Source: Trochalopteron elliotii
Taxonomy: Eukaryota > Chordata > Aves > Passeriformes > Leiothrichidae
Assembly: GCA_024734555.1 (NCBI GenBank)
Contig: JANPWX010000557.1
Location: 325,670 to 389,669 of the forward strand
DNA length: 64,000 nt
Direction: 5' to 3'
A program made the position numbers and the translations under genes. This document shows positions 24,544 through 38,579 of the stretch, piece after piece. Position 1 is the first letter of the stretch; each line of letters starts with the position of its first letter. Under the pieces are notes generated by a model, which did no database searches, was not told where the DNA came from, and saw nothing but the letters and a program-made list of their open reading frames with translations.

Positions 24544-26819
24544 TACATAAACAGAAGCAGTGGAACACAGAGGAGTGAAAAGGCAGGGAGCTATTCCCCT
24601 CTCAAGGAAAGATCAGTCACTGTCACTCTTTGAAGACAAGCTGTGGCTTTGGTCATTGAGATATGCTAACATTATGTGTTCCCTCCTTGAAGGGTATCCC
24701 TCAGAAACAGACTGGGATAGTTCATAAACAATGTTTTCATCTCTCAGGACGAGGAAAACTGCAAGTTTTCCAAACGTTAAAAGGTCTGATTTCATCCTAT
24801 TTTCTCAGTATCACCCCATCCACACACTCTCCTGTCTTTGCCTCCCAGAGAAGCACATTTCCTTACAGGGGAATGATTCACTGCCTTCAGCTGTGTCCCT
24901 GCTCAGGAAATGAGCTTTCCCATCCAGGGCAGCCCACCATCCCCTGTGAGGCAGATGCCAGTCACGTTGCACACTGGCATCACCAGACCACAAAATAAAC
25001 ACAGCTTAACTCTGCCTTGGGTCACAGGTCTGCATTTCAGTACAAAGAATCACAGAGATCTGTGAGCTTGGCTTTGATGCCTCATCCTTCTCCCTCTTCA
25101 AAACTGGACTTAAAATCTGAGGTTCTGTTTTATGTAGTTTGTAGAAAAAGGAAGAATTCCACAAGGGTTTGTTCCTCTTTATTCCCTACCCCACCTCCAG
25201 CAATGATAATTACACGAGGGACAAGGAAGTATTACTTATGCCATCTACAGTTTACCAAAGAAACTTGAACATGAACAAAAACAAGAAAGAGGAAAAACCA
25301 AAAAACCCCGAAGTAGAAGGAAATGGAAATAAACAGTTTTGAACTCATGTGATATGACAATTAGCATATGTTAGACCCAATTTGCTGCCAAGCAATCAGA
25401 CATTAAACTAATTTTTATTGAATTTCAGCATAGATTAAAAACCATTAAAGTCATAAACTACCTTCAGAAGTCATTCCCTCCCTGCAACACTGCACAGTGC
25501 TGGGAAAACTTAATGTTCAAGTGCCACTTTTCTGCTAGTTTTGAGAACAAAGTAATCAAAACCTGTTGATTTTTACCTTTCCCACTAAGCAGGTCAAAAT
25601 GAAACACTTACAATGATCCTCATCTATCCTGCACAAATACATCTGCTTTGACAACACTGAACATTGACACTATAGGCAGCTTACATGGAAAACAAATGGA
25701 TGAAAGAGCCTCCTGTGGTTCTGTCCTTAGTAATGGAAGTGCCACTTTGGTTGTGCTTTGCTGGCTGAAAACTTCCCAATGGTTTGGACAGGCCTGAAAG
25801 GGAAAAGAATGGAGCTTACTGCCTCTCCCCACAGAGCACAAATAACCCAACACGCTGCTGAGGGGATTGTTTGGATACGCACAAAAATCATCCCAATGGA
25901 GATAATAAATATTATTTCACAAAAAATAGAGCTATGAGCCTCATGAGATGCATATTATATGTTTACCTTATAAAATTGTGAGTGTACGACTCTACATACT
26001 GGAGTTTACTTCCAAAAGAGCTTTAAAAGTAGCACAATGCAAGTTGGGCCAAGGAGATACACAGATATTAGCAGGAAGATAATATATCCTGAGGGACACC
26101 ATACCCTTTTGGTAAACATATCCAACTGTCCTGACCCAATTTATGCTACACAGGATATTAACCACCAACCACCACAAGCATATCCAGTGTTAAGCCAGGA
26201 AGGAGCAACTGAAAAGGGACATATTAACAAATTACTGTAAAACACTGTACGACAAATAAGCACCACAACAATAATCCAGGGAAGGAGCTGCTGGCTACCA
26301 AACACAGCTCTTTAGAGTAAAAATGTCACTACCTCCCAAGTGTTTAAATTCACTTAACTTTTGTAAATGCTTGCAATGTCTTTTGCAGTACTTGTTCTTA
26401 CCAAACACACAATACTGTATATTCATACCTTCACAGAATCCAAAATGTTTCATTTCCAAGATTCAGAAGCAGAATGGCAAAGAGCATTCAGCTGTGATCT
26501 TCAAAACATCCTTGTCGAGTGCTTTCCCCAAATGACAACTTTTTCTATCAAAGCTCATTTAGTGTTTGCAAATACTGCCTGACTGGCAGGTGAGCCTAGT
26601 GAGCAAGAACAGGGGGAACAGCAGGAAAGCCAGGTCTTCTCCTGTCCTCTTGACTTGTCACTACCCCAAGTGAAGGCAACCAAGTTGTAAGAAGTCAACA
26701 TCCCTACACTCAGATGCTGTTATCTCCCCAAATACAACAGGAATGGAATGCCTGACCTTATCACTATTTATCTGCCCTCCTTTTCAATTATTAGTTAGAT
26801 TATTGAGTTATTAGTTTTG

Positions 26820-27725
26820 AATCATAAAAGTGACTTGCTGGAAAAGAGCTCTAAGATCATAGAGTCCAACCACTAACCCAGCACCATAAAGTTCACCACT
26901 AACCCATGCCTCCAGCTGCCACATTGACACATCTTTTAACTCCCTCCAGGGCTGGTGACTTCACCACTTACCTGAACAGCCTGTTCTGATGTTTAACAAC
27001 CCTTTCAATGAAGAAATCTTGCCTAATATCCAACCTAAACCTCCCTGGCACAACCTGAGACCATTTTCTGTTATCCTGTTGCTTGTTCCTTGAGAGAAGA
27101 GACCAACCCCCACCTGGCAACAACCTCCTTTCAGTGGGTTGCCCAAGGCAATAAGGTCCCTCCTGAGCCTCCTTTTCTCCAGGCTGAGCCCCCCCTGCTC
27201 CTCATCTTGTGCTCCAGACCCTTCCCCAGCTCTGGAGTTCCCTTCCCTGGAGAAGCTCCAGCATCTCAATGTTTTCCTTGTTGTGAGAAGCCCAAAACTC
27301 AATCCAGGATTTGAGGTGCCTCACCAGTGCCCACCACAGGGGACAGTCCCTGCCCTGGTCACACCAATGCTAGTCCAACCCAGGTGCCACTGACCTCCTT
27401 GGCCACCTGGGCTCACATTCAGCCACTGTTGACCAGAGCCCCAGGTCCTTTCCTGCCAGGCAGCTTTCCAGACACTCTGCCCCAGCCTGTAGTGCTGCAG
27501 GGGGTTGTTGTGGCCTTCCTGCCCTCCAGGAGATCAACACTCCTGCCCAAACTGGTGTCCCCTGCAAATTTACTGAGTCCCCTCAATCCCCTCATCCACG
27601 TAACTGATAGAGATATTCAGTAGGTGTGGGCCCAATACCAAACTCCAGGGAAGCCCACCAGTGCCCAGCTCCACCGCTCTGGGCTTGGCCAGTTTTTTCT
27701 GCTCAGTCATTTAACTGAACTTGCT
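26820..27725 (-). mobile_element. CR1 LINE fragment, 5'-truncated, minus strand
   Basis: Read on the minus strand, this gives the familiar 3' portion of avian CR1. The order is: end of the reverse-transcriptase reading frame, the segment on processing of subjects (AAGAAATTTCTTCATTG-like), then the end GGTTGGACTCTATGATCTTAGAG. The plus strand shows the complementary hallmarks, such as CAATAAGGTCCCTCCTGAGC (27149-27168). About 0.9 kb remains, the 5' end is missing and the ORF is broken by stops and indels, so it is a dead copy. CR1 elements normally make no target duplication, and none is seen. Confidence 0.9.
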
Positions 27726-28457
27726 CATTTATCCAGTTGTAGGAATTCTTGATTATTATTGATTTGGGCTGAAGTAAGAAATTTGTGTAGTAACTACAAC
27801 TCTTATTTTGATGGGAGATTTTGGGTACAGTTAACAGCATTCTTTAAAAGAGAAAACTAATTACATTGCACTTCCAAAGGAGATTTACTGGCAATGCTAT
27901 TTACTGGCAATGTAAAATCTCAATCAACTTCATTCATAGTTGTCCCCTTGCTAGGAATGAAGGAAGCAAATGAAAAAAGTTAGACTTTCTCATCACAATA
28001 AAGAGACAGATATTCACAAAGAGGTTCCACACAAGCACAGAGGCAGAGTATCTCATTCTGTTAAAATAAGGATTTCACTGACCAGAAGTATTGATTTAAT
28101 TGAAATATAAGATCTCCTCTCTTGCTTTTTGTGAGTGCTATGGTAAGAACAGGAGGAAGGAAAAGGCACCTCTAAACAATTTTTTGTAAGGGAGGGAAGA
28201 AAAAAAGCATTTTCCTACAGAGTCTGTATGACTGAAGCAGATCACCCACTTCTCCAGTGTTCTCTAGTCATTATCTGTGTCTTACTTCTCTCAAGCAGTT
28301 AACTATTGTCATAAAATAAACAAATTCAGATCACAGACCTGAACTATTCCCATTCATTGGAGAACAGGATGTGAAGCTACAGTTGACAGAAACTTAAAAA
28401 TGCTGGCTGGAGTCAATCTTACTATACATTGTCCAGAATTAAGAGCTCCCCCCCACC

Positions 28458-28477
28458 AAAAAAAAAAAAAAAAAAAA
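28458..28477. repeat. Poly(A) run of 20
   Basis: An uninterrupted A run preceded by a C-rich tract. No recognisable retrotransposon body precedes it on the plus strand, so it is listed as simple sequence. Confidence 0.9.
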
Positions 28478-30858
28478 CAAACCAGCTTCCCCAGGAAATT
28501 CTTCTCCAGAGATAACAAGACCACAAAGCAAGAGTGAGGGAAAAATCAGGGAAAAAAAAATCTCTTCTGGGATAAGAGCTTCTCCCCAAATATCTGATCT
28601 CAAATGCACTCCTTCCATTCCAAATCTTCTCTATTCCATGCAACAATCACCTTGACACCCAGTTTTCAAGCTAACTGTTGCTCCCTTCAGAGCCTGTGTT
28701 ACACTTCACATGCTAAGCTCAAAAAGGCACTGCTCTTGTAAGGTTTATTTCTTGGTCCTGTTCTCTAAATTTCTTGACACGTATGGACAAGGAACTTAAA
28801 ATCCAACTGTGTCACCACTCCTACAACAACTTCTCAATTTAAGAGAATATTCTTTGTTCCTGCTATCTCCTGTACCCCAGAATCCCCTACAAAAGCAAGC
28901 TGATTTTTCTTGCTTCCTATGCCCAGAAGCTTGTGTTTGGTTGCTGAGGTGCATTCCATAACCCAGGCACTTTTTTTAAGGAAGGAATATACAGCTCCTG
29001 CACTACTTTGGGAAAGGAGAAGCCACAGCCAGCTGTCTTTTCACACAAGTGTTAAGCAGCAATGCTGCAAGAGTAATCAAACCTCTGGGCACTTACATTA
29101 CACTGGGAATGCTGTTCCTTTCACTTCCATCTGTGAGAGATGCAAATAATAAATGCAAAGACTGAATAAAAGAGTGCACTAAACAGAAGATAGCAACCAA
29201 ACCCTGATGCTAAACCCACAATTAGAGAGACAGAGACATGCCTTGACACTGACAGAGAGTTTTCAGATTTCACAGGCACCAGAAGGGTAATAAACATTTG
29301 GCCTTGATTAAATTACCCATTTTCCCTCTTGCTGACTGCAGCCTCCCAGGCCTCGGACACATTTTCTGCAGCAGCTGCTCTTTTCCCAACTCACACACTG
29401 CTACCACACTGTGCCAGCACAACCCTCTGCGTGGCTGGACTGCAAACTGATTCAGCTGAAAACCTACCTGGAAGCAAAATTCAGTTCCCAAATGTGATTT
29501 ACCACAAAGTTGCACAAACAGCTGTGCAGGCACAAAGGGAAAAAAAAAACCACTGAGAGGGTGAGAACATACAGCCCTGGGTATGGGCTGGTCAAGCTGG
29601 AGTCACTGTCACCAAGGCCATGCTCTAAGCAGCCAGATACTGCTCCAGTGCAGGGGACAGACAGCACTTCTACTTGAGAAAGTGAGATGGTCTTTGTGAC
29701 AAAGCCTCCCTGCCTTCAAAACTCCAGCCCAGAGGATGATGCATGTAGCCAAGGTAAGATATTCCCAATTATCTCTTTCTTTGAATAGTCATGGCATCAC
29801 TATGTGGTTTGTGTAAACTGGTTCTGAACTTCATTTTGCTGGAGTTTTTCAATTGAAAAAACCAATGCAATTGGCACTCAAAGCACAGAAATATCATAAA
29901 TTATATCATGCAGTCAGACACCCTTGCTGTGCACATCTCTCCCCACAGCCAATACTCTGAAACTGCCCAAAGTTCAAAGCAAGATACACCTCCTCATGTA
30001 AGTGCTTAGCATGTAGCATGTCCTTCCAATTACACATGAGCACCAGAAAAGGCAGGATAAGGCTCTGTTTTAGGGAACAGGAGGGTAAGATGTCCCAACC
30101 TTGAGACACTGGTAACCTGCACTGACAGGAATTTCTCTGAGTCAGGGCATGTCACCTCCTAAACGCACTCAGGGGGACTTGTTAAAGGAATACATTTATG
30201 GGGTGACAAAGGGAAGTGGTGCAATCTGTACCAAATGGATCATTCCTTTAACCTCATGAGAGGAATTTACTTTGGCCATGATGACACCCCCCCACCCCGC
30301 CCCAAGATCAAGGGATGATTTTTAGTGCTTGAATCAGAGAATCACTTTCTTTAGCCCTCTGCCTTTCTTCATTTTCTTGTTATCTTATTATGTCTGGGAT
30401 AAGTAGATATTTCTGGGCTGTCCTAGAACATAGACCTTTCCCCAAAATGCAACCAAGAGCCACTGTGGGGATCTGGCCATAAATACACACTGGTGTATGT
30501 AGCCTCTCATGCACATGCCCTGTGTTTGTTTGGTGTTTATTTCACTTAACACTTGAGCTTCACCCAAACTGTTCACGGAGACATAAACACCCTTGGCATG
30601 AGGTCCTAAAGGTCTTCTCTCATCCTTTCTTCTCACAAGAATGAAGTTGCCACTCCAGAGACTGCTGCTCTTGGTCTGAACTTTCTGACCCAGGCCACAG
30701 GTAAACTTTTTCTCATTCTATAGCCAATACTAAATAACGTCACAGCCAAACACAGGTAAAAGTGAGAAGAGAAGTGACAAGTCCCCTCAGCAACCATGAG
30801 AAAGATACCCACAGATATGCTGTAGGACATAGGAGGAGTTTCAGCACATTAAGACTAT

Positions 30859-30900
30859 GAAATAAATGAAATAATGAAATAATAATAATAATAATGAAAT
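30859..30900. repeat. (AAT)n/(ATGAA) microsatellite
   Basis: ATGAAATA-type units followed by about five AAT repeats. A short, imperfect microsatellite likely to vary between individuals. Confidence 0.85.
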
Positions 30901-32339
30901 TAAAAAATCTGAAATCCTTATCTCCTGAGTTCTACAATCTCCTTCAATCTCCAAAATCTTACACCAACTCACAGACAATTAACTCTGTTCACCTTCAGTC
31001 TTCCCTGCCATAAAGCAACTGCAAAGAGAAGCCAGCAGATCATTGCAGGGAGGGGGGAAGGTAAAGAAACTGCTCACTTATAACCACTTCTGTCTCTCTT
31101 CACTGCCTTTCTTCTGTCAGCAAAATGGGTCAGACAAGATAACAGAAAGGAGAGCAAGAGATGCAGAGGAGACACACCCCCTCCAAGCTGCAAGGAAATT
31201 GAAAGATAAACAACTTCCCTCAACAGAAGGATTTACCTCTAAGTCTTCCTGCACAGGTCAGCCCAGGAGTGTAAAAAAAACCCACCAAAAATACAAGACC
31301 TTTCCAAAATAATAAAATAAGCCTTAGAGGAGAAAAAATAACGCTTGGCTGGAAAATGTTCCAATGAGGTAACTTCTTTCAGCAGGACAGCCTCTTTCAG
31401 TGATAAAAGAAGTCACTTCTTGTAGTGCTGACCCTTCCCCAAACCCAGAGGTCCCAAACAAGCAGATTACATCTGAGGCTTGCTGGAACATCCTTTCTGC
31501 ACAAGGGCTGTCACTGTAGGCACACATTCCTTGCCCAGGGGGAAAGGCCATGCAGGCCAACCTGCCACGAGTGGAGCATCCAACTCCTGCACTTCCCACG
31601 TCCCTTCCTCTGACACATGACAGGGCACACACCCGTCCTGTGATGGGGAAAAGATCAGGATGTCTGCAAAGGTGCCTACCAGGCTCCTGTGCCACCTCTG
31701 GCTGTCACAGCCACACCACTTTCCATTGTACTTCCAGAAGGGTTTAGGAAAATATCCCAAACCAATTGTCCACAGAGAACCCACAGACAACCAGTTATCT
31801 CCCTAATGGCCAAGGCAGGAGAGTTTTTACATAGTTTTTTCCTCTCTACATCCTTCACTGCTTTGGCAGACAGAACACAACAGAAGCCATTCCTCTGGTG
31901 GTCAAGGGACACACTGATTTCATACTAGCAGAGACACACAAGGCACAACATCCTTATGCATCCACACTCAGCTACCTCTGCCAGCAAGGGCACATGCAAT
32001 TTCTTCCCCCAAGGAAAAAGCAATTTCTACAGAATGTAAAGACTACTCACTACTGGAGTAAACATCTTCAGAGCACATCATCAGAGTTTTTTTGGAGGAA
32101 AAACACTGGGGAAGATATTCCAACTGTTCAGGAAATTAAACAGTCACCCCTGTCCTTCCTCATCACCAAAAATGATAGTGCTTCCCCAAAAAAAGATCAC
32201 AAATATTTTATTTCATTTAAGTACAAGGTGCATACAAGCACATTTACTCCCCCAAGAGAAAACATACACTTAACAGATTTCAGGGAGTGCTATAAGAGAA
32301 CAACTACCACCACCTGATCCTTTGACTCTAGCATGTGCA

Positions 32340-33400
32340 GGAGGAGTCTGAACATGACTGGGTGAGATGTGTTTAGGAAGTGCCAGTGCCCCTGCTCTTG
32401 TCTGGTGGCAGGTACACTTGTACATTTACAGTGCATTTCCTCACCCAAAGCTTCCAAATGATACTCCATCCTGCCCTGATGACTGCAAGAGATAGAGACA
32501 TCCTAATTTTCCTTAATACTTACAAGCATCTTCCTAATGTCTTCAGTAGTTGATCACATTCACTGTTAACAATCTGTGCCATTTTCCTAATTTGAAATAA
32601 TCTTTTTAACTTCCAGGCACTGGCTGCTATTGTATCTTTTTCCACTAAATTAAAGAGCCCTTTGGTACACAGCCTATTTTGCCCACAGAAAATTGAGAAA
32701 CTTTTAAATACCTTGTGATAAGCTAAACCGATTGAGCAGTTGAAGAAAAAGTTTTATAATGAGCAGTTTAATCCCTCAAATAACATTGAACACTACATCT
32801 TTCTTGTCTTTGAACATCTCTTTAAAAACACCAACATTAAACCTTGTCAAAATACCCCACAACTGATTTCACCTCTCTGTCCTTATTCAGGATTTCCTGT
32901 TATTATGAAGGCACATTAGTATTAAAAAAATTAATTAGCTTATTTTAAGCTTTGAGGAGTCACTGCCATAGATCTGCTCTGCTCCTGCCATCCTTTCCAA
33001 GGTCACTGGTTTCTGGAAGCACAATTCTGCATTCTAAACCTACAGCCTCCAGTCTTTCCCATAACATGCATAATGTGCTCCAGCTCTATAAAAACATTTG
33101 GCCATATTAAACCCAGTTACCCAAACAATTCAGAGGACACTGTACAGCTGCTGTTCCTTCTTCATGCTTCACCACTCAGGCACAACCTTTACATAATCCA
33201 CAAATTTGGATTTGTTTTCTTCCAGGCCACTGACAAAAATACTACAAAGCTCTGGACCTACTATAAATCCCTGAAAAAATCCTCCATTCATATTCTATTT
33301 TCCACATCTACCATTTTTAATCCTGTTGTTGACTCACAGATCATACATGAAACTGTATCTGTTGAACAAGATCCACTTTTCAACAACACCCTCACTGACT
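32340..33400 (-). mobile_element. Possible ancient CR1/L3-like LINE remnant
   Basis: The plus strand around 33220-33285 reads as a degraded complement of the LINE passage coding near the end of reverse transcriptase (CAGGCCACTGACAAAAATAC followed by a segment ending CCCTGA). The region is moderately AT-rich with no exon. The resemblance is weak and judged by eye. It could be unique intronic DNA. Confidence 0.25.
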
Positions 33401-36400
33401 GAAGCAGTCATGGGAATACAATTACCACAGAAATCCCATTTGTAAGTATGTGTTTGATACAAGAGATTTAAATAGAATTTTTTGGTCTTCCAGAGCACTG
33501 CTACTCCCCAGCCACGTAACAGTCTCTTTTGCTTCACTAATTTTTAGCAAATCCCACCATCAGCCAACCTCAGTCAACTCCTTTTTGGACAACATTCCAT
33601 TTTCCATGTTGACTCAGCACACAAGTTGGAGCACCTGTGCTCCACTATCCACACCCAGGCTTTTGTTTTGTTTGGGGTTTGGTTGGTTGTTGTTGTTGTA
33701 TCAGCAACAAACAGCTAGAGCAATTCACATAAGATCAATACATTTTAACAACCTACTTATTACAGATTCAACAATTCCAAATATAATGACCCACACTTCA
33801 TAGATGCTGATGTTCTGGGTAAGACTTGAGAAACTGGAGAAACTTTTTCGTGAGCTACCATGTTTCTAAAATGTCATTTCCACAGTTCTGTTGAGCTAGG
33901 GAAGTTCTCTTCACAAGAATTTTATATAAAAATTTTCACTGTGAAGAGAAGAAAATCAAGTCAAAATTATGTTACTTCTCATCCTGTGTTTGCCCTACAA
34001 ACCCTTTGTACCTGACCAGCCAGGTTCTGCACTTTCTGTTGGTCAAGTCTGCCCCTGTATAGCTCCACTTCTTTGTTAATTAGATCAGGCTGGTTTGCCA
34101 CAGAGAACACCAGAGTGAAGTTTTCTGCCAAATCACTACAAAACCCCTTTAATTGCTTTTATAAGTCTAGTGCCTCTCTTATATAAAGCACGTTGTTTTC
34201 ACTTGACTCGACCAAAGTCCTCCTGGTTCAGTTTCAGCATATTTGTAACTAAGAAAGCACTTGGGCATGTTGAGCTTTTCCACCTTTGCTTCTCTACCTA
34301 TCTGCCATCAAAGGTCCACCAGCACAGAAACAGTTACAGGGGCAGAAGAGAAACTTTGTTAATACATTTAATTCTTGGCTAGCTCCTACCAGTACCATTG
34401 TGTGTGCACGTGTGGAGGAGAAGGAGAGAGTAACTCAAGTCATACCAGCAAGAAGCTGGTTCATCTCATCAACTCCCCTCTCTGTTTCAAATAGGTGTCC
34501 AAGAAGCAAATGGTAATTGCACTTTGCAGCTCAGAAATTCCTCTCAGGATTTAGGGCAGTAGCAGAGGGCACTGTTAGTATGGTTTAAATGCTGCACTCC
34601 ATGTTTATACCACAAGCTGCACTGATTGCATCGAACAGATTTCTCCAGCCTGGTTTCAAAGCAACTGGCTAACAGTCTTCCTCTAAAGATTCCTGCACCT
34701 TTGAATGACATCTTCAGTCATTAAGTTATTCAGCACTTTTCCCCAGCACAGGATCAATACTTCCTCCAGACAAGTGCCTACCAGCCTTTACATCTTTCCT
34801 GGTGCTTGAATAACTGACTGTCACTAATACAAAACTTGGATCATTCTTCCTTTCTTTGTCTGTGCATTTCAACTTGCAGATACCCTCTCAGAACAGCAGC
34901 TTTGGGACAAGCTGACAAGCCACCCCAGAGGGCTTCAAATCACTGCTCCTACTTGCAGGTTTTAGAGCATGCTGAAAATGCTGCTATTTCAGGTGCATTG
35001 GTCGAAGTGGTGGATGTCACACTTCAAGTGAGTCACAGACACCTTTGAAATGCCACAAGATTTTTGGAGGTGTCAGACTGACCCCAACTCCAGCATTACC
35101 ACTGAGTAAGAGCAAGATTTCAATTACTACAGCTGCTCTGAGATTGCAATAGCACTGAATCAGCCTTGCTCACAGGACTGCACAGAAATTCTGCTACTCC
35201 ACGTCAGGCATAAATTGAGTCAATGGTATATGTGACCTTTAAGAATTTCTGAAAGGTTATTTTCTATACCTTGAGATATTTTTCAAAGTAACAAATCTTA
35301 TTGATATTCTTATGCAGTTTTATATCTGCATGAATGAAAGCAATGTATACGTTTTCACCTTTTTATTCCCCCCTCAAAACTTGTTTCAACTTCAGCTATA
35401 CCAATTTTGTCAGCAAACGTGCAGTTGGCATTTGCTGGTTATCACATACAAAATACTGATCAATAACTCATTATTATTTAGAATGTCATGCCACAAGCAA
35501 GCCAATTTTTAAAAACAATTACTTAAAAAAAACCCCAACAAAACAATACTACCATATTTTCAGAAACTCATCCAGCTTCTAAAGGTGTCTGTTCAACAGA
35601 TTATATCTTCTCATGGCTACTTGTAATTCTACCTTCTTTCTTCTCTCAGTATATAATGACACTTGATTTCAGCAGCTATTTCTGTCCCTTTCTCAAACAA
35701 CAAATGGCTGTTTCTTATTTCATCATTCCCCTTCATCTTTAAAATTGTTTCTTAATAAGCAGAAAGCCCTAAAAATTACATGTGAGGTTTCTATAAGTTA
35801 ACAAGAAACAAAATTTTCATTCATTGTTTCAAATCACCTAAATAACAGATTCTACACAAGTCTTCTTCTGTGCTGGCAAAGTACTCAATAAGCACTGATT
35901 TGGGGGGCAGGGGAAACCCCAGCTTTCTATAAATTATTTTTATATAGCTAAAATGTTGCTTAAACACAAGTTCCTGTCTTGAGATGAGCATTCTCTGAAA
36001 CAAGTTCAGCTGTAATTAACTCAATAATCATATAAATACAATGCAAAAATTATTTTGTGTGAGCAGAAAACACGTCTCAAAACTATCTCTGTACCAGGGA
36101 TCAAGGAATAGCAAACAGTACTTAACCTCTGCAGGAACTAAATTCTGGACAATTGGGTTTAAAATAAGAGACTTTGTTAGCAGAGAATATTTATCCCACA
36201 GGGTATTGTCTCCCAAAAACTTGTAAGCACATGATGGAAACAAGCTCAGAGGAACTACAAGAACATCATTGCATGGTAACTAACAGCATCCTTAAAAACC
36301 TTGTACCCAACTGTTTCATTCACCTCACACCCATAAACCACCCTATTTGAAAGCACACTTTCTACCTTGTGTTACATTCTGGATTTGATCAAATGGGCTT

Positions 36401-36944
36401 CAAGTCCATCCTCATGGGAAAAGCCTGCCACTCCCTTCCTAGCACAGTAACTTGATGCATCTCAAAGAAGCCTTTGAAACAACAAAACTTTGAGAAACAA
36501 AGTTAAGGCAAGGCAACAGGAAGACCTGTCAGCTGGGAAGTCAGGGCAGCTGTGACAGCAGAAGACTTAGGGAGTCAGGGAGCCAAGAGCCACACGAGTG
36601 ACAACTGGAATATGTGCAAAAGGATGGAACAGCCACTGCTCAGTGCTGCAGGTGGTGTGATTTGACACGTGTGTGTACCTACACACGTGAGTGTGCACAT
36701 GAATGAGGCTCTGCAGGGCTGTGGCAGGAGGGTGAGAGATCAGTGGTGAGCACCTGTGTACAAATGCATCCCTGCACACAGGAAATGCAACACGTGGGGA
36801 TGGCACTGGGCTGTACCAGCAGGAGCACAACCACCCTGACCCAGGGAAACCATGGCTCCCTGGCATCTGGCACTTTTCAGAGCCACTGGAAACACCACAG
36901 ACAGTTTTGGGCACCCCCAGAACATGACAGGCACCAATCAACCA

Positions 36945-37325
36945 GAGTGGGTTTGGTGGAGGGCTACCAAGATGCTCAGAGGGACAGAGCTGTGTGAAGA
37001 GAGGCTGTGGGAGGTGGGGAGGTCCAGATTGGAGAAGAAAAGACTTTGGGGAGCTGCCAGCAGATGTGCACAGGGGAACAGAGCAGGACATCAGACACAA
37101 ACTGCAATGGGGCAGGTGTGACCAGACCTAGAGAAAAGGTCTTTCCTGGTGAGGACAGCCAAGCCCCAGAACAAGGACACAGAAACTGACAAACCTTTGT
37201 CTTTGGAGCGTTTAAGACCTGAATGAACAAAGTCCTGGTCTGACCTTGGTGTACATCCCACTTTGAACAGCAGGTCAGACTAGACACCTCTTGAGACCCT
37301 TTCCAGCCTGAGTTATTCCACAATG
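36945..37325 (+). mobile_element. CR1 LINE fragment, 3' end, plus strand
   Basis: The sequence follows the avian CR1 3' region in order: AAGATGCTCAGAGGGACAGA, then TTGGAGAAGAAAAGACTTTG, a degraded middle, then AGACTAGACACCTCTTGAGA and the end CCTTTCCAGCCTGAGTTATT. About 380 bp survives with many changes and a decayed terminal 8-bp repeat. It is a 5'-truncated dead copy. The 177-codon minus-strand ORF across 36567-37100 is a by-product of this repeat. Confidence 0.85.
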
Positions 37326-38213
37326 TCAACTTGGATCCCAGAGAACACCACAATGTCCTGTTACAAATATACTATGCCAGGTTATACCTTTCAAATCTTC
37401 ACCCAAATGCAACCACTATCAAGAAGAGACAAAACCCATGCTGTTTGGTTCATCTCCTCACAAGAGCACAGGTTCCCATCCAGGATCTGCAATAGCCTTG
37501 AGTATCAAATCTGGAATTCCAAGATATTTTAGAGGCGCAGAAGTTACCAATTACCTGAGTGCAGTACAAGTGGAACCCAGTGCCTAAATATGCAGAGCTT
37601 TTTTGGGAGAAGGTGGTGTTTACTCCGAGGCAGAAAATGTCACACATCCACAACAGCTCTTCTCTAAAAGTAACAACTGTATATTTCTTGACAATTTCAC
37701 ATTCAGCACCTACCCTCAAGGAACAACCCCTACATTCTGATGCTGTAAAGGCACAGGGTAAGCAGCTGCATTGTTCTCTCTGTATATTCAGGGTGTACAC
37801 ATCCACACCTGGGAAAAGAAGCCTCATTTAGCAAACCTAAACCATGCCAGCTCCCATCAGGAGCACCTGCAGTGGTCTAAGCAGTCTGTTTTGTATTTAT
37901 TCTTCTGCTGGGCGCTGCTGCCCCTAGAGCAGAGTTACTTAAAGGCTGTTTATTCTAAATTAATTGATTCTGCATTGAAGCACACAGAGACCACTCACAA
38001 GGCCCATTACTCAAAGTCAGGAAGGGGAGCTACCACCTTCAACCAGGCAGCAGAACATCTTGAACCAACACAGAAGTTTCTGCAGTGATTTCCTATAGTC
38101 TAAGTGATTATTCACCAAGCATGATGCTTGCATAACCACACAAAGGATACCCAGTGTTAACAAAGTTATAAAGACAAGCAAATGTAACCATCTTATTAGC
38201 ATTAAAAAAAAAC

Positions 38214-38579
38214 NNNNNNNNNNNNNNNNNNNNNNNNNNNNNNNNNNNNNNNNNNNNNNNNNNNNNNNNNNNNNNNNNNNNNNNNNNNNNNNNNNNNNNN
38301 NNNNNNNNNNNNNNNNNNNNNNNNNNNNNNNNNNNNNNNNNNNNNNNNNNNNNNNNNNNNNNNNNNNNNNNNNNNNNNNNNNNNNNNNNNNNNNNNNNNN
38401 NNNNNNNNNNNNNNNNNNNNNNNNNNNNNNNNNNNNNNNNNNNNNNNNNNNNNNNNNNNNNNNNNNNNNNNNNNNNNNNNNNNNNNNNNNNNNNNNNNNN
38501 NNNNNNNNNNNNNNNNNNNNNNNNNNNNNNNNNNNNNNNNNNNNNNNNNNNNNNNNNNNNNNNNNNNNNNNNNNNNNNN
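38214..38579. other. Assembly gap (366 N)
   Basis: A run of N of unknown real length. Its right edge is very GC-rich, so part of a CpG-island promoter is missing. Confidence 0.99.

Larger units (their letters stand above)
16913..38213 (-). other. RAD54L2: Probable RAD54L2 5'-UTR intron
   Basis: This stretch lies between the acceptor of the RAD54L2 first coding exon and the next large CpG island (38.58-38.86 kb), the likeliest transcription start. It contains the LTRs, CR1 copies and CpG patch listed separately. The rest is unremarkable AT-rich sequence with no recognisable coding exon on either strand. The extent of the intron is inferred. The true first exon could instead be at 19.1-19.7 kb or at the 57 kb island. 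Confidence 0.45.

Noticed and set aside
36567..37100. 177-codon ORF on the minus strand
   Set aside because: Its upstream third is the complement of the CR1 fragment at 36945-37325, the rest is low-complexity Cys/Pro/Ser-rich translation, and no domain or splice context is seen.
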